NCBI GenBank assembly: GCA_029215795.1
Contig: JARDYH010000007.1
Span: 22,331,263-22,395,262, forward strand
DNA: 64,000 nt
Direction: 5' to 3'
DNA from: Anniella stebbinsi
Lineage: Eukaryota > Chordata > Lepidosauria > Squamata > Anniellidae
In this document: piece by piece, positions 1 to 10,782 of the stretch
Position numbering within the stretch: the stretch's first letter is position 1
How the letters are laid out: each line of letters begins with the position of its first letter
Program-made: the position numbers and the translations under genes
Notes under the pieces: model-generated
The model's database searches: none
Told to the model about the DNA's origin: nothing
Seen by the model: only the letters and a program-made list of their open reading frames with translations

Positions 1-470
1 ATATTTAAAACAATGCAACACTATTTGCACAAATTCCAAGATACTCCTCCAATTGTGCCAATTACAGAATCCAAGAAATTTGCAAAATACTTCCAGAATC
101 AGGGAAAAAACAAAGAAACAAAAATCTGCTGCAGTCTGCCACCACTTACTGGATAGGAAACTCTGTGGAATTCAATCAGGCTTAAATGGAATGTAATTCC
201 CAACCACATATCTCTATGTGGAACTGCATATAATCTAAACACCCAAAAAGAGTGTGAAAAGGGCGGAATGGAAGCAATGTTCTTTCAGCAACAAATATAT
301 CTATTTGGGTTATAGCTGAGACTAAGTAACATCTGAAGATTGGGACATAGTAGCCACTTAGCATGTTTGCCTTCATGTAGCTAACAGCTTACATCTCTCC
401 ACTTAGATCAGGCAGTTTCCATCACCTACATAAAACACAAACAAAAGAGTTTGTACTGGTACAGAAACAA
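1..470. other. AT-rich stretch without recognised feature
   Basis: No gene, RNA gene or convincing repeat is seen here. The sequence is AT-rich and ends where a CR1-like LINE 3' end begins. Confidence 0.5.
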
Positions 471-1135
471 ATTGGACAAATTCCTGGAGGAGAAGACTAT
501 CAATAGCAACTAGTTTCTATGGTTGTATGCTACCTTCAGTATCAGCAGCAAAATGCCTATGTATGTCAATTACTGGGGAACATGTGGAAGGGTGCTGCTG
601 CATTCATATCCTGGGCCGGATCTGCAGGTCGTCCTTGATGCGCCCTCCCTGTGCCACAAGCTGCTTTGGAGAGCTGCACTTCATCTAGTGTGGCTCAAGC
701 CTCGGAGGCTCTGCTCGCGCTCTCGCCACCGCCGCCGCCTCCGCCGCCACCGCTGCTGCCGCCCTTTCATCCCGGCAGGTCCCAGGGAGGGAGGAGGGAG
801 GGTTGTAAACAAAAGCTAGCAATTGGAAATCCCTCTCCCAATCGCTGGCTTTTGTTTACAACCCTCCCCCTCCCCCCTCCCTCCTCCCTCCCAGGGAACG
901 GCCTGGATGAAAGGGTGGCGGCCGCGGCGGTGCAGGCAGAGCCTCCGAGGCTTGAGCCACACTAGGCAGGGTGAAGCGCTCTGAAGTGGCTTGTGGTGCA
1001 GGGAGGGCGCATCGAGGACGATGTGTAGATCCTGCCCTGCTTATAGGTATCCAGTGGTCAGCTGGTTGGCTACTGTGTGAACAGAATGCTGAACTAGATG
1101 GACCCTCAGTCTGATCAAGCATCTCTTATGCTTTT
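471..1135 (+). repeat. CR1-like LINE 3' end, split by a fold-back element
   Basis: The two flanks (471-610 and 1040-1135) together match a dispersed repeat seen elsewhere at 15342-15624 and 59660-59863. Shared words are GGACAAATTCCTGGAG, GCTGGGGAACATG, CTGTGTGAACAGAATGCTG and CTAGATGGACCCTCAGTCTG. Better copies end in an octamer-like TTCTTATG tail, which resembles CR1-clade LINE ends; that assignment is inferred. A palindromic element at 611-1039 interrupts it, so that insertion is younger. Confidence 0.6.
611..1039. mobile_element. GC-rich palindromic MITE (hAT-like fold-back)
   Basis: The element is one long imperfect hairpin centred near 832. The left end CTGGGCCGGATCTGC pairs with the right end read on the minus strand, CAGGGCAGGATCTAC. 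Further in, both arms carry GATGCGCCCTCCCTG, CTAGTGTGGCTCAAGCCTCG and TTGTAAACAAAAGC, leaving an 11-nt loop at 827-837. There is no transposase, so it is non-autonomous. The CAGGG start suggests hAT. No clean target duplication could be fixed because the flanks share CCTG. Small frames inside (for example 651-965) are low-complexity chance ORFs. Confidence 0.75.
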
Positions 1136-1397
1136 GGGGGAAATATCCAAGACCCGTGGGAAGCTTTCTCACATGATCTGGTTTGCTACACCCAATTGCC
1201 TCCAGTAAGCTCCCATTGTTCAGCAACTCCTATGCCACAGCTGCTTGTGTGAACCATAGCTTAATACCAATTACACCTGCAGTTTAAACCATGCACACTA
1301 AATGTGTTGAAGGAAAGGCCTGAACATAGATAACCAACACTAAGCATTGCTGCATAGCTGGAGAAAACCTGTTTCCAAATACATACATTCCAATTCC

Positions 1398-1480
1398 TAT
1401 TTATTTATTTATTTATTTATTCAGAGCGTTCATATTCCACTCTTGAAGCAAAACACTGTCAGAGCACCTTACAAGAATCA
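1398..1480 (-). repeat. LINE-type 3' tail, minus strand, with (ATTT)n
   Basis: An (ATTT)n run at 1398-1421 is followed by sequence which, read on the minus strand, is a degraded LINE 3' UTR ending ahead of (AAAT)n. Similar reversed tails occur near 31265-31330 and 46931-46985. The exact family is not resolved. Confidence 0.45.
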
Positions 1481-1534
1481 ATAATCAGGGGGTCTAAAGA
1501 GGCATGAGACGCAAGGAAAAGGCCTGGAAGGGAG

Positions 1535-1741
1535 GTATGTTTAAATTTAAGAAAGCTATAAAGACTGTTCTCTTCTGGCAGTCATATCCAGTGGGATTTT
1601 AGAATGTTTTAGGATGTTTTTATGATGTTTTAATGCAGGTTTAATAATGTGTGCCTCTTTTTTAATCAGTTTTGTGTATTTTATCATATTTTGTATTTAC
1701 TGTTGTTCTCTGCCTCGATCCAAATGGAGAGGTGGGTAAGA

Positions 1742-1787
<46 letters not shown>
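1535..1787 (+). repeat. L2-clade LINE 3' end with (AAT)n tail
   Basis: Translation gives a fragment like FKKAIKTVLF, the terminal motif of L2-clade ORF2 proteins. An AT-rich UTR follows, then the tail GTTGTTCTCTGCCTCGATCC and GAGAGGTGGGTAAGAA, and a 47-bp (AAT)n at 1741-1787. The same tail type is seen at 36272-36545 and 41930-42040. The frame running into the AAT repeat gives a poly-Asn peptide and is not a gene. Confidence 0.75.
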
Positions 1788-1920
1788 TGGGTGTGGTGTG
1801 TGTATGTGTGTGTGTTAAATGCATGATGGTGGTGCTTGATTCAGTTGCCTAGACAGATGGGAATATATCAGATGAACTCAGGTTTGCACTACATCTATTG
1901 TTGATCAGGGTGGGCCTGTT

Positions 1921-1978
1921 CTTTGCTTCTCCCTCCCTCTCCCTCTCCCCTCCCCCCTCTCCACCTCCCCTCTCTCCA
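1921..1978. repeat. Polypyrimidine tract
   Basis: About 57 nt consist almost only of C and T, in CCCTCC/CTCTCC runs. No gene context is visible, so there is no reason to read it as a splice-acceptor tract. Confidence 0.7.
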
Positions 1979-2185
1979 TGTTTGTAGTTTCTCTCCTTTT
2001 GAGTTCAAGCCAAATCTTCTTCCAACCTCTCAGACCATGAGGTTCCTCAGAAGACCTTCTGTTGACAATGAACTCATACACTCTGGTTCAGACATGTGAG
2101 ATCCATGAACACAGTTGTTATTCATGTGCATTGTTATACTTAGCTGGTTCCCATTAAACATGTTGGACAAGTTTCATGAGGATGG

Positions 2186-2188
<3 letters not shown>

Positions 2189-2218
<30 letters not shown>
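2189..2218. repeat. (TA)n microsatellite
   Basis: About 15 TA units, nearly uninterrupted. Confidence 0.95.
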
Positions 2219-2221
<3 letters not shown>

Positions 2222-2329
2222 GCTTGACAAGGATAGGAACGCTTGGTTGCATGGCTCTTTCCCTGATGTTCCAGTCTCCTTTTAAATGATTACATCCCCA
2301 TCATAATTGTATAAAGTGGAGATTTCTCT

Positions 2330-2483
2330 GCTGCTTTTATTTTATAGGTGTATGCCTATTCTTCTTTTATTTAACTGTATTTTAGATTTAATTATTTTCT
2401 ATTTTTTATCTTGTAAACTGCCTGGGGGAAACTTTGCCTCGAACTAATTTTTTAAATTATTATTATTATTATTATTATTATTT
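2330..2483 (+). repeat. LINE 3' tail with (ATT)n
   Basis: The AT-rich 3' UTR contains TTGTAAACTGCCTGGGGGAA, a typical reptile L2/CR1 end motif, followed by (ATT)n at 2457-2483. It is truncated, with no coding part left. Confidence 0.5.
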
Positions 2484-3678
2484 ATAAAAATATATATTTT
2501 AAAAAAACATTTCTCAGCTGGTATGAAAATCTTTAAATGCAGAAATAAGAACTTGCACGAACTCACAAGTATCTGAGGAGACCATGGTAAGACTTTTTCA
2601 TAGAATTTTTAAAACACATATGTGATCAAGCACATATGGCACAGTTGCTTCCAGCTTTTTAAACAAATCAGCACAGTGTTTTAGGGTGCCATGCTATGTA
2701 TGTTTAGACTGAAATAAATCCCACAACTCCCACCTTTCCCCAGCCGCGAAACACTGAGAGTTGTAGGACTTATTTCTGTCTTACCAAGAGTGGGAGTTCA
2801 CCTTTTTAGGAGCATGATATATTTTGAGGTGTATTTGACATGGATATTTTAGAAATCTTTCCCACACTACCTACCTGCCTTGCTCTCCAGGGAAAGGCTG
2901 TGTTTGAAAATGGAATAGAAATTCTTGTTCATACTTTCATAAGCCTTTTTTTCTTTCTTTCTTTCTGCCTTGTAAATCCAGAATACATTCTGCATCATTT
3001 CAAAGAGAATTTGGCTTAGCTATTAATTAATAGTGGTTTGATAGAAATCAATGATGCTCTCACGCTTAATTTATTGAGACAAGGCTCAGGCTGGATAAAC
3101 CTTCTAGCTATTGTTTTCATAAAACAGCTCTGTTTTAATTTACATGCATTAATTTTATGAGATGGCAACAGAGAACTTGGCTGCCTCTTTGTATTCTCTT
3201 ACTCCTCTTTGTCATTTTCTCTGCTGAATACAGGAATGCAGATTAGAGATGCCAAGGCGTTTGATACACACATATATACACACACACACTGTAGTTGCGG
3301 CATGCCACTCCTCCTTTGTATCTCTCATTGGCAGACTTCTCAAGCAGCTGTGTTGGCAGTTGTGAGAATCTGTATCATATGGAAGCTACTGATGAGCTTT
3401 TAGACTTACCTCATTATAGCCACAGTGTATTTTCTTTGTTATTCACAAGGTCTGAGGACTTTATGAATGAATTTTCATCCAAATCCCTCAAGAAATCTCC
3501 TGGAAAGCAGATAGATTCTTTTTGTCATGCAAATACACATGACAATCAGCCTGAGGCAGCTGAATATCCATTTTAAACATGAAGCCCTTCCAGAAAGCAA
3601 ATGAGAGGTTCCCTCACCTTTTACTTCTGTCCAATGGCAAGACATCATTTTCTTCAGGGCTGGTTTCTCATGTTGATT
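2484..3678. other. Stretch without gene; small inverted repeat and AT-rich core
   Basis: Two things are visible. A 19-nt inverted repeat with two mismatches (2711-2729 and 2758-2776, GAAATAAATCCCACAACTC) may be a MITE remnant. The block at about 2960-3180 has several TTAATTAAT/TTAATTT words and few repeat-like traits, so it could be conserved non-coding DNA, but that is only a guess. The frames at 3209-3576 show no known domain. Confidence 0.4.
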
Positions 3679-3771
3679 TGCAGTATAATTCTATGCATGT
3701 CTACTCAGAAGTAGGTCTCACTAAGTTCAATGGGTGTTCCTAGGTATTCTATAGGACTGCAGGTTTAGTAG
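3679..3771 (+). repeat. Short dispersed repeat (ACTCAGAAGTA type)
   Basis: The core ATGTCTACTCAGAAGTAGG, TTCAATGGG and TATAGGACTGCAG recurs in degraded form at 18270-18333, 19365-19450 and 53912-54000. It is common in squamate genomes from general knowledge. Its class is not resolved here. Confidence 0.55.
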
Positions 3772-4088
3772 ACTACAAAGCAAAGGATATGGCTTCCTCC
3801 CATGCAACTTCAGTAAACATGACATAATTTTGAAAGGCTACAAACATTATTACTCATTCTTGACATTGTCCCAACTCCTTAGAGGAGTGAGACTGATATG
3901 GGCGTAGGTACAAGATCAGCCTTCCTTACTTAATCTTGAAGAATTCATATTGCAATAGCTACAGCAACACTTGGTTAGTGCAAAAAAGGACTGTTAAAGT
4001 AAGAACAATGCAGGGAATTCTTCCCTAGGATGTGCCATTGCGTTGTCACCACTGGAGTAAACCTGTAGTGAAATACATTATAGACATT

Positions 4089-4225
4089 GGGTTGGATCTA
4101 GAGAATCATATTTAGAGTAGACCCATTTAAATAAATGGGGCTTGAGTTAGTCATGAGTTCCTTAAGTCCCACTGATTTCAAAGAATCTACTTTATTCTAA
4201 GTAAGACTACATCTGGGTCCAACCC
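4089..4225. mobile_element. Palindromic MITE, GTTGGATC/GGGTCCAACC ends
   Basis: The element begins GGGTTGGATCTAGAG and ends CATCTGGGTCCAACCCT. Internal blocks GAGTAGACCCATT and GAATCTACTTTATTC mirror each other around a centre near 4155. A degraded second copy lies at 62170-62256. It has no coding capacity. Confidence 0.65.
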
Positions 4226-4235
4226 TGATGAAGAG

Positions 4236-4327
4236 CTACTGTACTGTAATGGTCAGAGTGTTGGGAAGGAAAAGCCAACTCCAATTCTCACACTGCCAAG
4301 AAACTCACTCGGTCACCTTGGGCCGCA
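4236..4327 (+). repeat. tRNA-derived SINE fragment
   Basis: The order GGTCAGAGTGTTGG, CCAATTCTCACACTGCC, GAAACTCACTCGGTCACCTT matches the tRNA-related and adjoining body of squamate SINEs (Sauria-like, from memory). The 3' end is missing; a MITE begins at 4331. Confidence 0.55.
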
Positions 4328-4330
4328 TAA

Positions 4331-4539
4331 TGGTTGTGTTTGTATGACACAAAAATCACTGATGGTTTTAGGAATCAACTGTCAGTGGATTAGTCAAGGG
4401 TTGCTATTTGTGTAATCTGTCAGGCAATTTCCACCCCACGGTTGACTTTTCTGGCTGAAAAACAACTGGAGAAACAGAACTGGCTGCAGACTTGACTTCT
4501 CGTACAACCGGTGGTTTTTGTGTTGTCCAAACACAGCCA
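4331..4539. mobile_element. MITE with TGGYTGTGTTTGKAYRACAC inverted ends
   Basis: The left end TGGTTGTGTTTGTATGACAC pairs with the minus-strand right end TGGCTGTGTTTGGACAACAC. The inverted ends extend about 35 bp and the interior is unrelated. It is non-autonomous and the superfamily is uncertain. A (TTG)n run follows at 4566-4587. Confidence 0.65.
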
Positions 4540-4587
4540 GTGGTGTTTCTGACCTGCTCATGGGTTATTGTTGTTGTTGTTGTTGTT

Positions 4588-6728
4588 TTTCACTTGGCTA
4601 CAGAGTTGCCAGGCAAGAGCAGTCAAAATTGAGCCATCTGCTCTGCTACAGCTGGCACAACTCTCAGAGGCTGCTGGGATAGCACTGGCAGGACTGAGGG
4701 AGGAGGGAGGGAGGATGTGTCATTCAAAGGCTGGGTTGAGTAGTAATTCACACAATTGTATTGTGTGAAAGAGAAGGTACATGAATAAATAAATAATCAC
4801 TGGTGAAGACTTATACATCAAGTAAAAATACTCCAGCTGAATTAGCCACTTCTGAAAGGTGGGGGCTTCATGCCGGACTTTTAGAATAAACAAAAGGAAC
4901 TTTGTATCATGGTTATTGTCCAAAGTAGTATCTAAAGAGCAAGCAAGCAAACAGTTCTTGAGCATTATGTTGTGACAGCTCAACATACCTAAGGTATTTC
5001 CATGTGTTTCAAAGGTATTTCCATTTTATTTCCATCTTTTTTTCTTTTTTTCTTTATACTGTTGTCAATCTGAAGTAAAGATTGGGAATTTAAATTGGCT
5101 TTCATTGAATGAGTTTTGCCTTAAAAGTGATAATATTCTGACTCATCCATGCCCAGAGAGTGGAAATCCACATATATTTGAGAACATTGAGTTGGAAGAA
5201 AAAAATGGTTTTGCAAAGCTATGAGATCAGCAACCATGTCATGAAACTTAAGGGGGGGGACAAGGCATGAGGGATGGGATGGTTCCCGCACCACGCAGGG
5301 AAAGGAGATGTAAGCCTTTTCTCCTTAACATTGATCTCAGTAAAAATTGCTCTCCCAAGCATGGTAATTGCCATTAGGAATAAGAATAGATGCTCATAAC
5401 ATCCACTTCTGAAAAAAATCCAAATAATTTTATCACCCACTGAGAAAAGTGCAAAAACATCCCCCCCCCACACACACACATACACTTTAATAATTTGTGA
5501 ATGGGGCCATGGAAGAGGGGAAGCATTTTGAGTTCAGCTCTAAACCCTATGCATATCTGGGGGACAAATGTTCCCCTGCATTTTTGCTTTATCAGGATTA
5601 CCAACCATGCGAATACAAATAGTATCCCCCATTCAACCCAGGAAGGCTGGGGACTCAGCCAATGTGGATATAGGGGATGGGGCTTGCATGGACACCATCT
5701 CTCTCTGCCCCCCCCCCCATGTGTGACCTTGTGAGCAGGCTGAACACCTGCATTAAAGGAATTTCAAGTAGCAAGGCTTAGAAGACCTTTGCAGGGGAAT
5801 TTGGGAAAGCTTCGGCCAGGTGGAACATATAGTACTGATGCTAAACAAAATGACAGTCTGGCTAAGGTGGCTTTGTAAGGTCATTGAGGTTGCTTCTTCC
5901 TCCCTTCTCTCACCTGTGCAGGGCTGGCAAGGTGCTACTTCCCACTTTGCCATGTGTCAACTTGAACAAAATTTCAAGGGGATTTGTGAAGGTGCAATAT
6001 TTAAAGCTGAGCACAAATGGCCTCTTGAAATTCTTGACCCTATTTGTGAAACCCAGAAATGGGTGGGAGGCATTTTACCAAATTTCATGATGGGAGAGAA
6101 ATTATCCAGCAGTTTCTTGGGGGTATGGTTCAAGATTAGAAGTGATAGCAGCACATAACTTCTTTCTATTTTTCTAAGGGTCACTTCTTGTGGATGTGAT
6201 GATGATGATGATATTTTTCACCATTGCTACTGTTCACATCAACAGCAGCAATAACAACTGTACTGGCAGCTTGGTCAAGGTTCTGCAACCTTCACAATGT
6301 TATTCCAGGGCATTGCAGTGGATGAGGGAAACATGACCAGTTGCCTTTTTCTAGGGTGTTGAGAAAAAGAAAAATCTCAGAAATTTCCTCAGGGAAAAAA
6401 AAAAGTCTTCTGAGAAATTTCAGCATGTCTCTGTGTCAGATGAACCAAATGAAACTCCTTCTCATCATTGGCTTGGTGAAATAGCATTTTCCTTCCTCAC
6501 ATATTGAAACTTTATTATTCAGCCCACTGTCTTCAATCTGTTTGCTTCCCTGGGGGGGGGGGGTGAGAATTCTCGCTGCAACACCCACTCTCTGCATGGA
6601 ACCTTATGGGCCTTGACATTCTCATTCTGTCACAAAGCCTGAATATGTTCAGAATGCCCTGAAACTAGAATTTATATCATTATTAATTCAAACCAGTAGT
6701 TGGGAACATACATCACATACAAACACAC
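4588..6728. other. Stretch without recognised gene
   Basis: It contains G/C homopolymers (5251-5258, 5460-5469, 5709-5720), a short (CA)n at 5470-5480, (GAT)n near 6206, a G10 run at 6551-6560 and a short inverted AAATCTCAGAAATTTC-type block near 6373-6423. The overlapping frames at 5501-6184 code for nothing recognisable on either strand. Confidence 0.4.
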
Positions 6729-8271
6729 AGGCTCAATTCGGACAACCCACTAAGAAACGGTTGTTGAATTACCTACTGATGGTTGTTGAAAAAGGTGGCG
6801 ATCTACAGACAACACGCTGCAGCAGGCGCTGCAAGGAATCAGCTACCACCCCGGTTGCAAATTGCCTACTCGGCTCTGACTGACAGCTCGGCCGCCATTT
6901 TCCCTGCTCACCGAACTCCGCTAGTCCTCCAGCAGATATCCCAGAAGGCACTGCGCCCGAAAACCATGGGCGCCGCCATTGAAGCCAATGCAGGACACAC
7001 CTCCCAAACCCCATTGGCTGCCTCAGTCAGTGGGAGGAACTCAGCAGCCTCGGGCAAAGAGGCAGCCAGGAGGAACGGCAGCACCAATACGACAGTCACA
7101 CCCAACGCCCAGCGCTGCAATTCCAACGTTGGCACACACGCCCCATCCCCCAACCTCCCCTCTCTCCTAGAGCATCTTCCGCACACACAGGAAAGAAGGC
7201 AAGAGTGGGGTGGCGTAGAAAACTTTATTCAGCAGGGAGACCAGACATGGGCAATAAGGCACATGGGCACCACTATGCCAGGGCAGAACCTACGGAAAGG
7301 ACAGTTGCCCCCGGGAAGAGAGGAGGCGGCTGGAAGGCACAGCGGTGAAGAGGGGATGGCCGAGGCTACACCTACAGGGAGCCAAGCATGGAGCATGCCA
7401 AGGGGATGAGGTGGAGAGGGGCGGCATGCCAGGGAGGGATGCTAGTCCAGAGATGGGACTCCACAGCTGATGCTCACAGGGGGTGGGGGTAGCGCAGCCA
7501 GATCCAGGCACTGATGCTTTGACACACCCGGGACACCTCCGCACGGGCGCGACGCACCCCAACGGGATTCTCAGGGCCCGGCAATGGCTCGCTGTCCAGC
7601 CGTGTTGGGCGGATGAGGGGGGGCTCTCTGGTCGCCACTTCCCCTGCCCTCGTCCTTCTGGGTGATGCGAGGGTGGAGATGGCGGTGCAGTGGGGGTCTA
7701 CTTTGGATGGGGTGTTGTTCTCCCTCTTGGTGTGGGGGGGCTGCCCCTTGCTCCAGGATGCCTGGGGTTGTTGCTTATTCCATCTCCCCCTTCCCCCTTT
7801 TGCCATAGTGCCCTTCTGGTGCGCTTCCCTGTCCGTTTGGGTAGCTGACTGGGCACCCTGCGTGAGTGCTTGCAGGAGCTGGCCCCTTGTTGAGCTCCAT
7901 GCCGGCTGCCTAGTGGGGGAGGTGGGCATCCTGGTTGCTATGGCAGTGATGCCGGGGATCTGTTGTAAGAGTGCTTGAGTGGCCACCCACTTTCTGCCTC
8001 TCTTGTCGCTCCACTCTCTGATCTTCTATTCTCAACAACTCATGATCGTTGCTTCAATAACGCACCAATTCGGATGACACATTTGTCAATTGACAATTCC
8101 CCCAACAACTCGCAAGTGAGTTGTTCATTTCAGTTGTTGGATGTTTCTACTTTACCAACTGTGGGTTGTTGCTCTGTTGTGTGGCTACATTCAGATGACA
8201 CGTTCAACAAATCAACGGGTTGTTGCTTCAACAACCCACAGTTGTTTAACGTGTTGTTCGAATTGAGCCAC
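6729..8271. mobile_element. Composite terminal-inverted-repeat element, GC-rich core
   Basis: The left end GGCTCAATTCGGACAAC is repeated inverted at the right end (GTTGTTCGAATTGAGCC). The AT-rich ends hold many GTTGTTGAA/CAACAACCC words; the interior (about 6800-7980) is clearly more GC-rich than its surroundings. It contains open frames on both strands (+ 6783-7409, 208 aa; - 7474-7986, 170 aa), both Pro/Ala/Arg-rich with no transposase motif seen. A second inward-facing TIR-like block lies near 8070-8090. It could be a deletion derivative of a larger DNA transposon. The flanks are CA-rich, so no target duplication can be called. Confidence 0.5.
8186..8271. mobile_element. 86-bp palindromic TIR unit
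   Basis: GTGGCTACATTCAGATGACACG pairs with the distal CGTGTTGTTCGAATTGAGCCAC, around a centre near 8228 with GGGTTGTTG / CAACAACCC. It forms the right end of the larger element, or is a separate short MITE that has landed there. Confidence 0.55.
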
Positions 8272-8444
8272 ACAATCAGCACACAGTGGAGGATGGTGGC
8301 TCCAATTTCTTTCATGAAGACTTGTTTTCTGGGAATTTAAAAGTGGGCAGCTAGGTCGTTATGAGAGATGCAACACATTGTTGGTTGCTTCCAAGATGTC
8401 TCCTATTTCTGAATTACCTTGGTGACAGCTCCCCTGAGTTAAAG

Positions 8445-8662
8445 GTGATGGAGGCTGATGGCCCCAATTTTGGAGGGGCTGTGAATCCATTCTGGGTTTT
8501 AGCCAGAACCAGAAAAAAGAAGTTTTCCAAGGTGCTGGACCTCATCCCCAAAATTGGTTCATCTTCTTCAGTAATTCCTTTAGAGTTTTGGCTGGTTGAG
8601 TCTGAAACCCAGAATGGATTCACAGTCCCACTGAAATTGGAGCCATCAACCTCCACTTTCAG
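8445..8662. mobile_element. Fold-back element (GTGAATCCATTCTGGG arms)
   Basis: The left arm (8445-8510) and right arm (8596-8662) are inverted copies. Both carry CTGTGAATCCATTCTGGGTT and a GGCYCCAATTT block, separated by about 85 bp. A related degraded arm is at 45269-45330. Overlapping frames on the two strands are mirror images of the palindrome, not genes. Confidence 0.6.
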
Positions 8663-9149
8663 TACATATTGATGATGATGTAAAAGATACAGACTCCTAC
8701 CTAGGATTACAGATTGATTCAATTATAACTGGACATATACTGAAAGTTTGCAGTTCCATTCACATGGGAATTGGATAACATTCTCAGAGCCAAACTACAC
8801 ATTACACTAATCATGTAGCATGTAGATATGACTTAGCTTTCTCTTTACTTTAATGTAAGGGCTTGCTCCCCAAATCAAATTAGGACTATTGCACACTGGA
8901 AGGGAAGAATTTAACTTTCCTCCTCCCCTCCCCCCCCAAATATACTATTTGCTTCCCAAAATTCCCTCCTCCCACAGGGAAATTAACAAAAGAAAAAAGC
9001 CTCTATTGATGCCAGTTGATTGCATGCACTTACACTAGAGGAAAGAAAAAGCAAACCCACATCTACATGCTATGCAATTAGTAAAATGTGTAGTTTGGTT
9101 CTAAAACTTTTGGAACAAGAGACAGGATCCTCAACATTTCCTGTCACAT
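8663..9149. other. Stretch without recognised feature
   Basis: AT-rich, with a C-rich patch near 8925-8937. The words TACACATTACACTAATCATG and ATGCTATGCAATTAGTAAAATG are partly inverted relative to each other, which hints at an old MITE. Confidence 0.35.
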
Positions 9150-9606
9150 ATGTCATGGCTTGGGGCCTCGATACTTGAGAGAGCGCCTCTCCCTATATCT
9201 GCCTGCCCAAGACCTGAGATCTGTAAGAGGAGCTGTGCCACATCAATGCAAGATACATGCTGTGGTGGGACATGGGAGAGGGCCTTCTCTGTTGAGGCAC
9301 CCCGGCTGTGGTATGTCCTCCCCCTGGCGGCCCGACTGGCGCCTGAACTGGCTTCATTTTGGCGCCAGGTTAAGACATGGCTTTTTAACAAAGCCTTTGA
9401 TGGCTAAATCCACCAGTCTGCACACTGTCTTGTTTGAACTGGATTTTACTGTTTTAAAGTTTCATATTGGTTTTAACATATTAATGGTTTGATTTGTTTT
9501 AGAATTGTATATTTATTGTTCTGTTTTAAATGTATGATTTAACTGTACTCCACCTTGAGATCTTTGTGATATAGTGCATGATATAAATATTTTAATGAAT
9601 AAATAA
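9150..9606 (+). repeat. L2-clade LINE 3' end
   Basis: The frame 9150-9407 ends with GRGPSLLRHPGCG in one frame and RAFSVEAPRLWYVLP, ASFWRQVKTWLFNKAFDG in another. These are the C-terminal motifs of L2-clade ORF2 (RAFSVAAPxLWNSLP; RRxKTFLFxxAF). An AT-rich UTR and an AATAAATAAAATAAATG tail follow. The copy is 5'-truncated; the reverse transcriptase is absent. Confidence 0.75.
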
Positions 9607-9971
9607 AATAAATGTTTGTTCTAGTCCAGATGATATTATAATTAATTATAGCCTTTTAATATGTACTGTGTTTTATGTATGTATTTTAAAACTCCTGCAA
9701 TTTGGTTGAACCCCACAGTAATTTTTCCACCATGGCACCCTTCATCAAAAACTGAGAAAAAGGGCAGATATATAGAGAAATGCAAAGAAAGTATGTATAA
9801 AGTATGGATGATGTGGAGAAAGTGAATAGGAAAGTTGAAATAAGAGGCAATGAATTCACATTCAGAATCCCATTTAGTTGGATTTCATAAGGTGCTGTCA
9901 ATAAATGACCAAAGTCCTTCCTCCATATGCACCATCCGTTCAATTCCTTCAGCAAAGAACCCAGAGCTTCC

Positions 9972-10183
9972 TAAAAGTCAAAGTCTTTGGCAAATGCCTT
10001 CTCAAATATTCTCTTGTTCTCTCCTGTAAATCTTAAAGCCTTTACATAACCATCTGAAGTGCACTTGGCAAGTTTGCATAGAAGTGGCAAAGTTTAGCTG
10101 GTTACCTACAGGCTTTAAGATATATTGGAGAGAACAAAGGAATGTTTGAGAAGGTGTTATAAGAAGGTATTGACTTTAAAACA
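9972..10183. repeat. Inverted repeat, about 60-nt arms
   Basis: The left arm (CCTTCTCAAATATTCTCTTG, TAAATCTTAAAGCC) is found inverted in the right arm (GGCTTTAAGATATATTGG, AATGTTTGAGAAGG). The loop is about 65 nt. Possibly an old fold-back transposon; no other copy is seen in the window. Confidence 0.55.
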
Positions 10184-10782
10184 AGTGTGGATACTTTTCA
10201 TGAAAGAATGGTGTAGATGGTGGAAGAGCTTTGATTGACAGCAGCTGATGAAGTCCAATGACCCTTTATATTGCCAGACGCCTGTAGAATTTGAATCCAG
10301 GGTTTTTTAGTTTAGCCTCACAGGCCTACAATTTCATTGTTGAATCTCTCGCTAGGGTATAAATTGTTTATTATCTTTTAAGCATTGCACCCTTGGATTG
10401 GGAGCGAGAGTCATGCTGAATCAAATGCACGGAGGGACTTGGGATTCCCTGTCCCCTCTGTCCACAGCAGTCATTCCAGCCCCCTGAAAATCCTACGTGG
10501 AGAGTAAGGAGACCCTGCTGAACAGGTTGATATGTGGAATGGGAAGGAGGGTTTCACCAACATAACAGGTGGAGCTACCCTTTGCGAACTGAGCTTTTCC
10601 TATTACAGAAGGCAGATCCTGGATCCGCCCCACTGATACACACAATTACATTTTCTAATATAATGTATAGAGGACAGTGGTTTGATTATATCAGTTGTGT
10701 GCTTTCTAGCATGTTGTTGTTGTTGTTGTTGCTGCTGTTTCACTTTTTATTCTTGCCTCCATTTTGTTATTCCTAGGGGCTT
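10184..10782. other. Stretch with a second-copy repeat block
   Basis: The segment near 10590-10635 (AGAAGGCAGATCCTGGATCC) is also present at 34235-34260, so part of this is a dispersed repeat of unknown type. A (TTG)n/(CTG) run is at 10711-10740. No gene is seen. Confidence 0.4.

Noticed and set aside
651..965. Open frame rich in Ser, Pro and Leu
   Set aside because: It lies inside the GC-rich fold-back element, and its low-complexity peptide follows from the CCGCCG-type repeat.
1649..1852. Frame with a poly-Asn segment
   Set aside because: Produced by the (AAT)n tail of an L2 end.
1921..1978. Splice-acceptor polypyrimidine tract
   Set aside because: No following AG-exon with coding potential is seen.
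6783..7409. 208-aa open frame as a host gene
   Set aside because: It sits in a terminal-inverted-repeat element, shows no domain and overlaps long open frames in other frames, as expected for GC-rich DNA.
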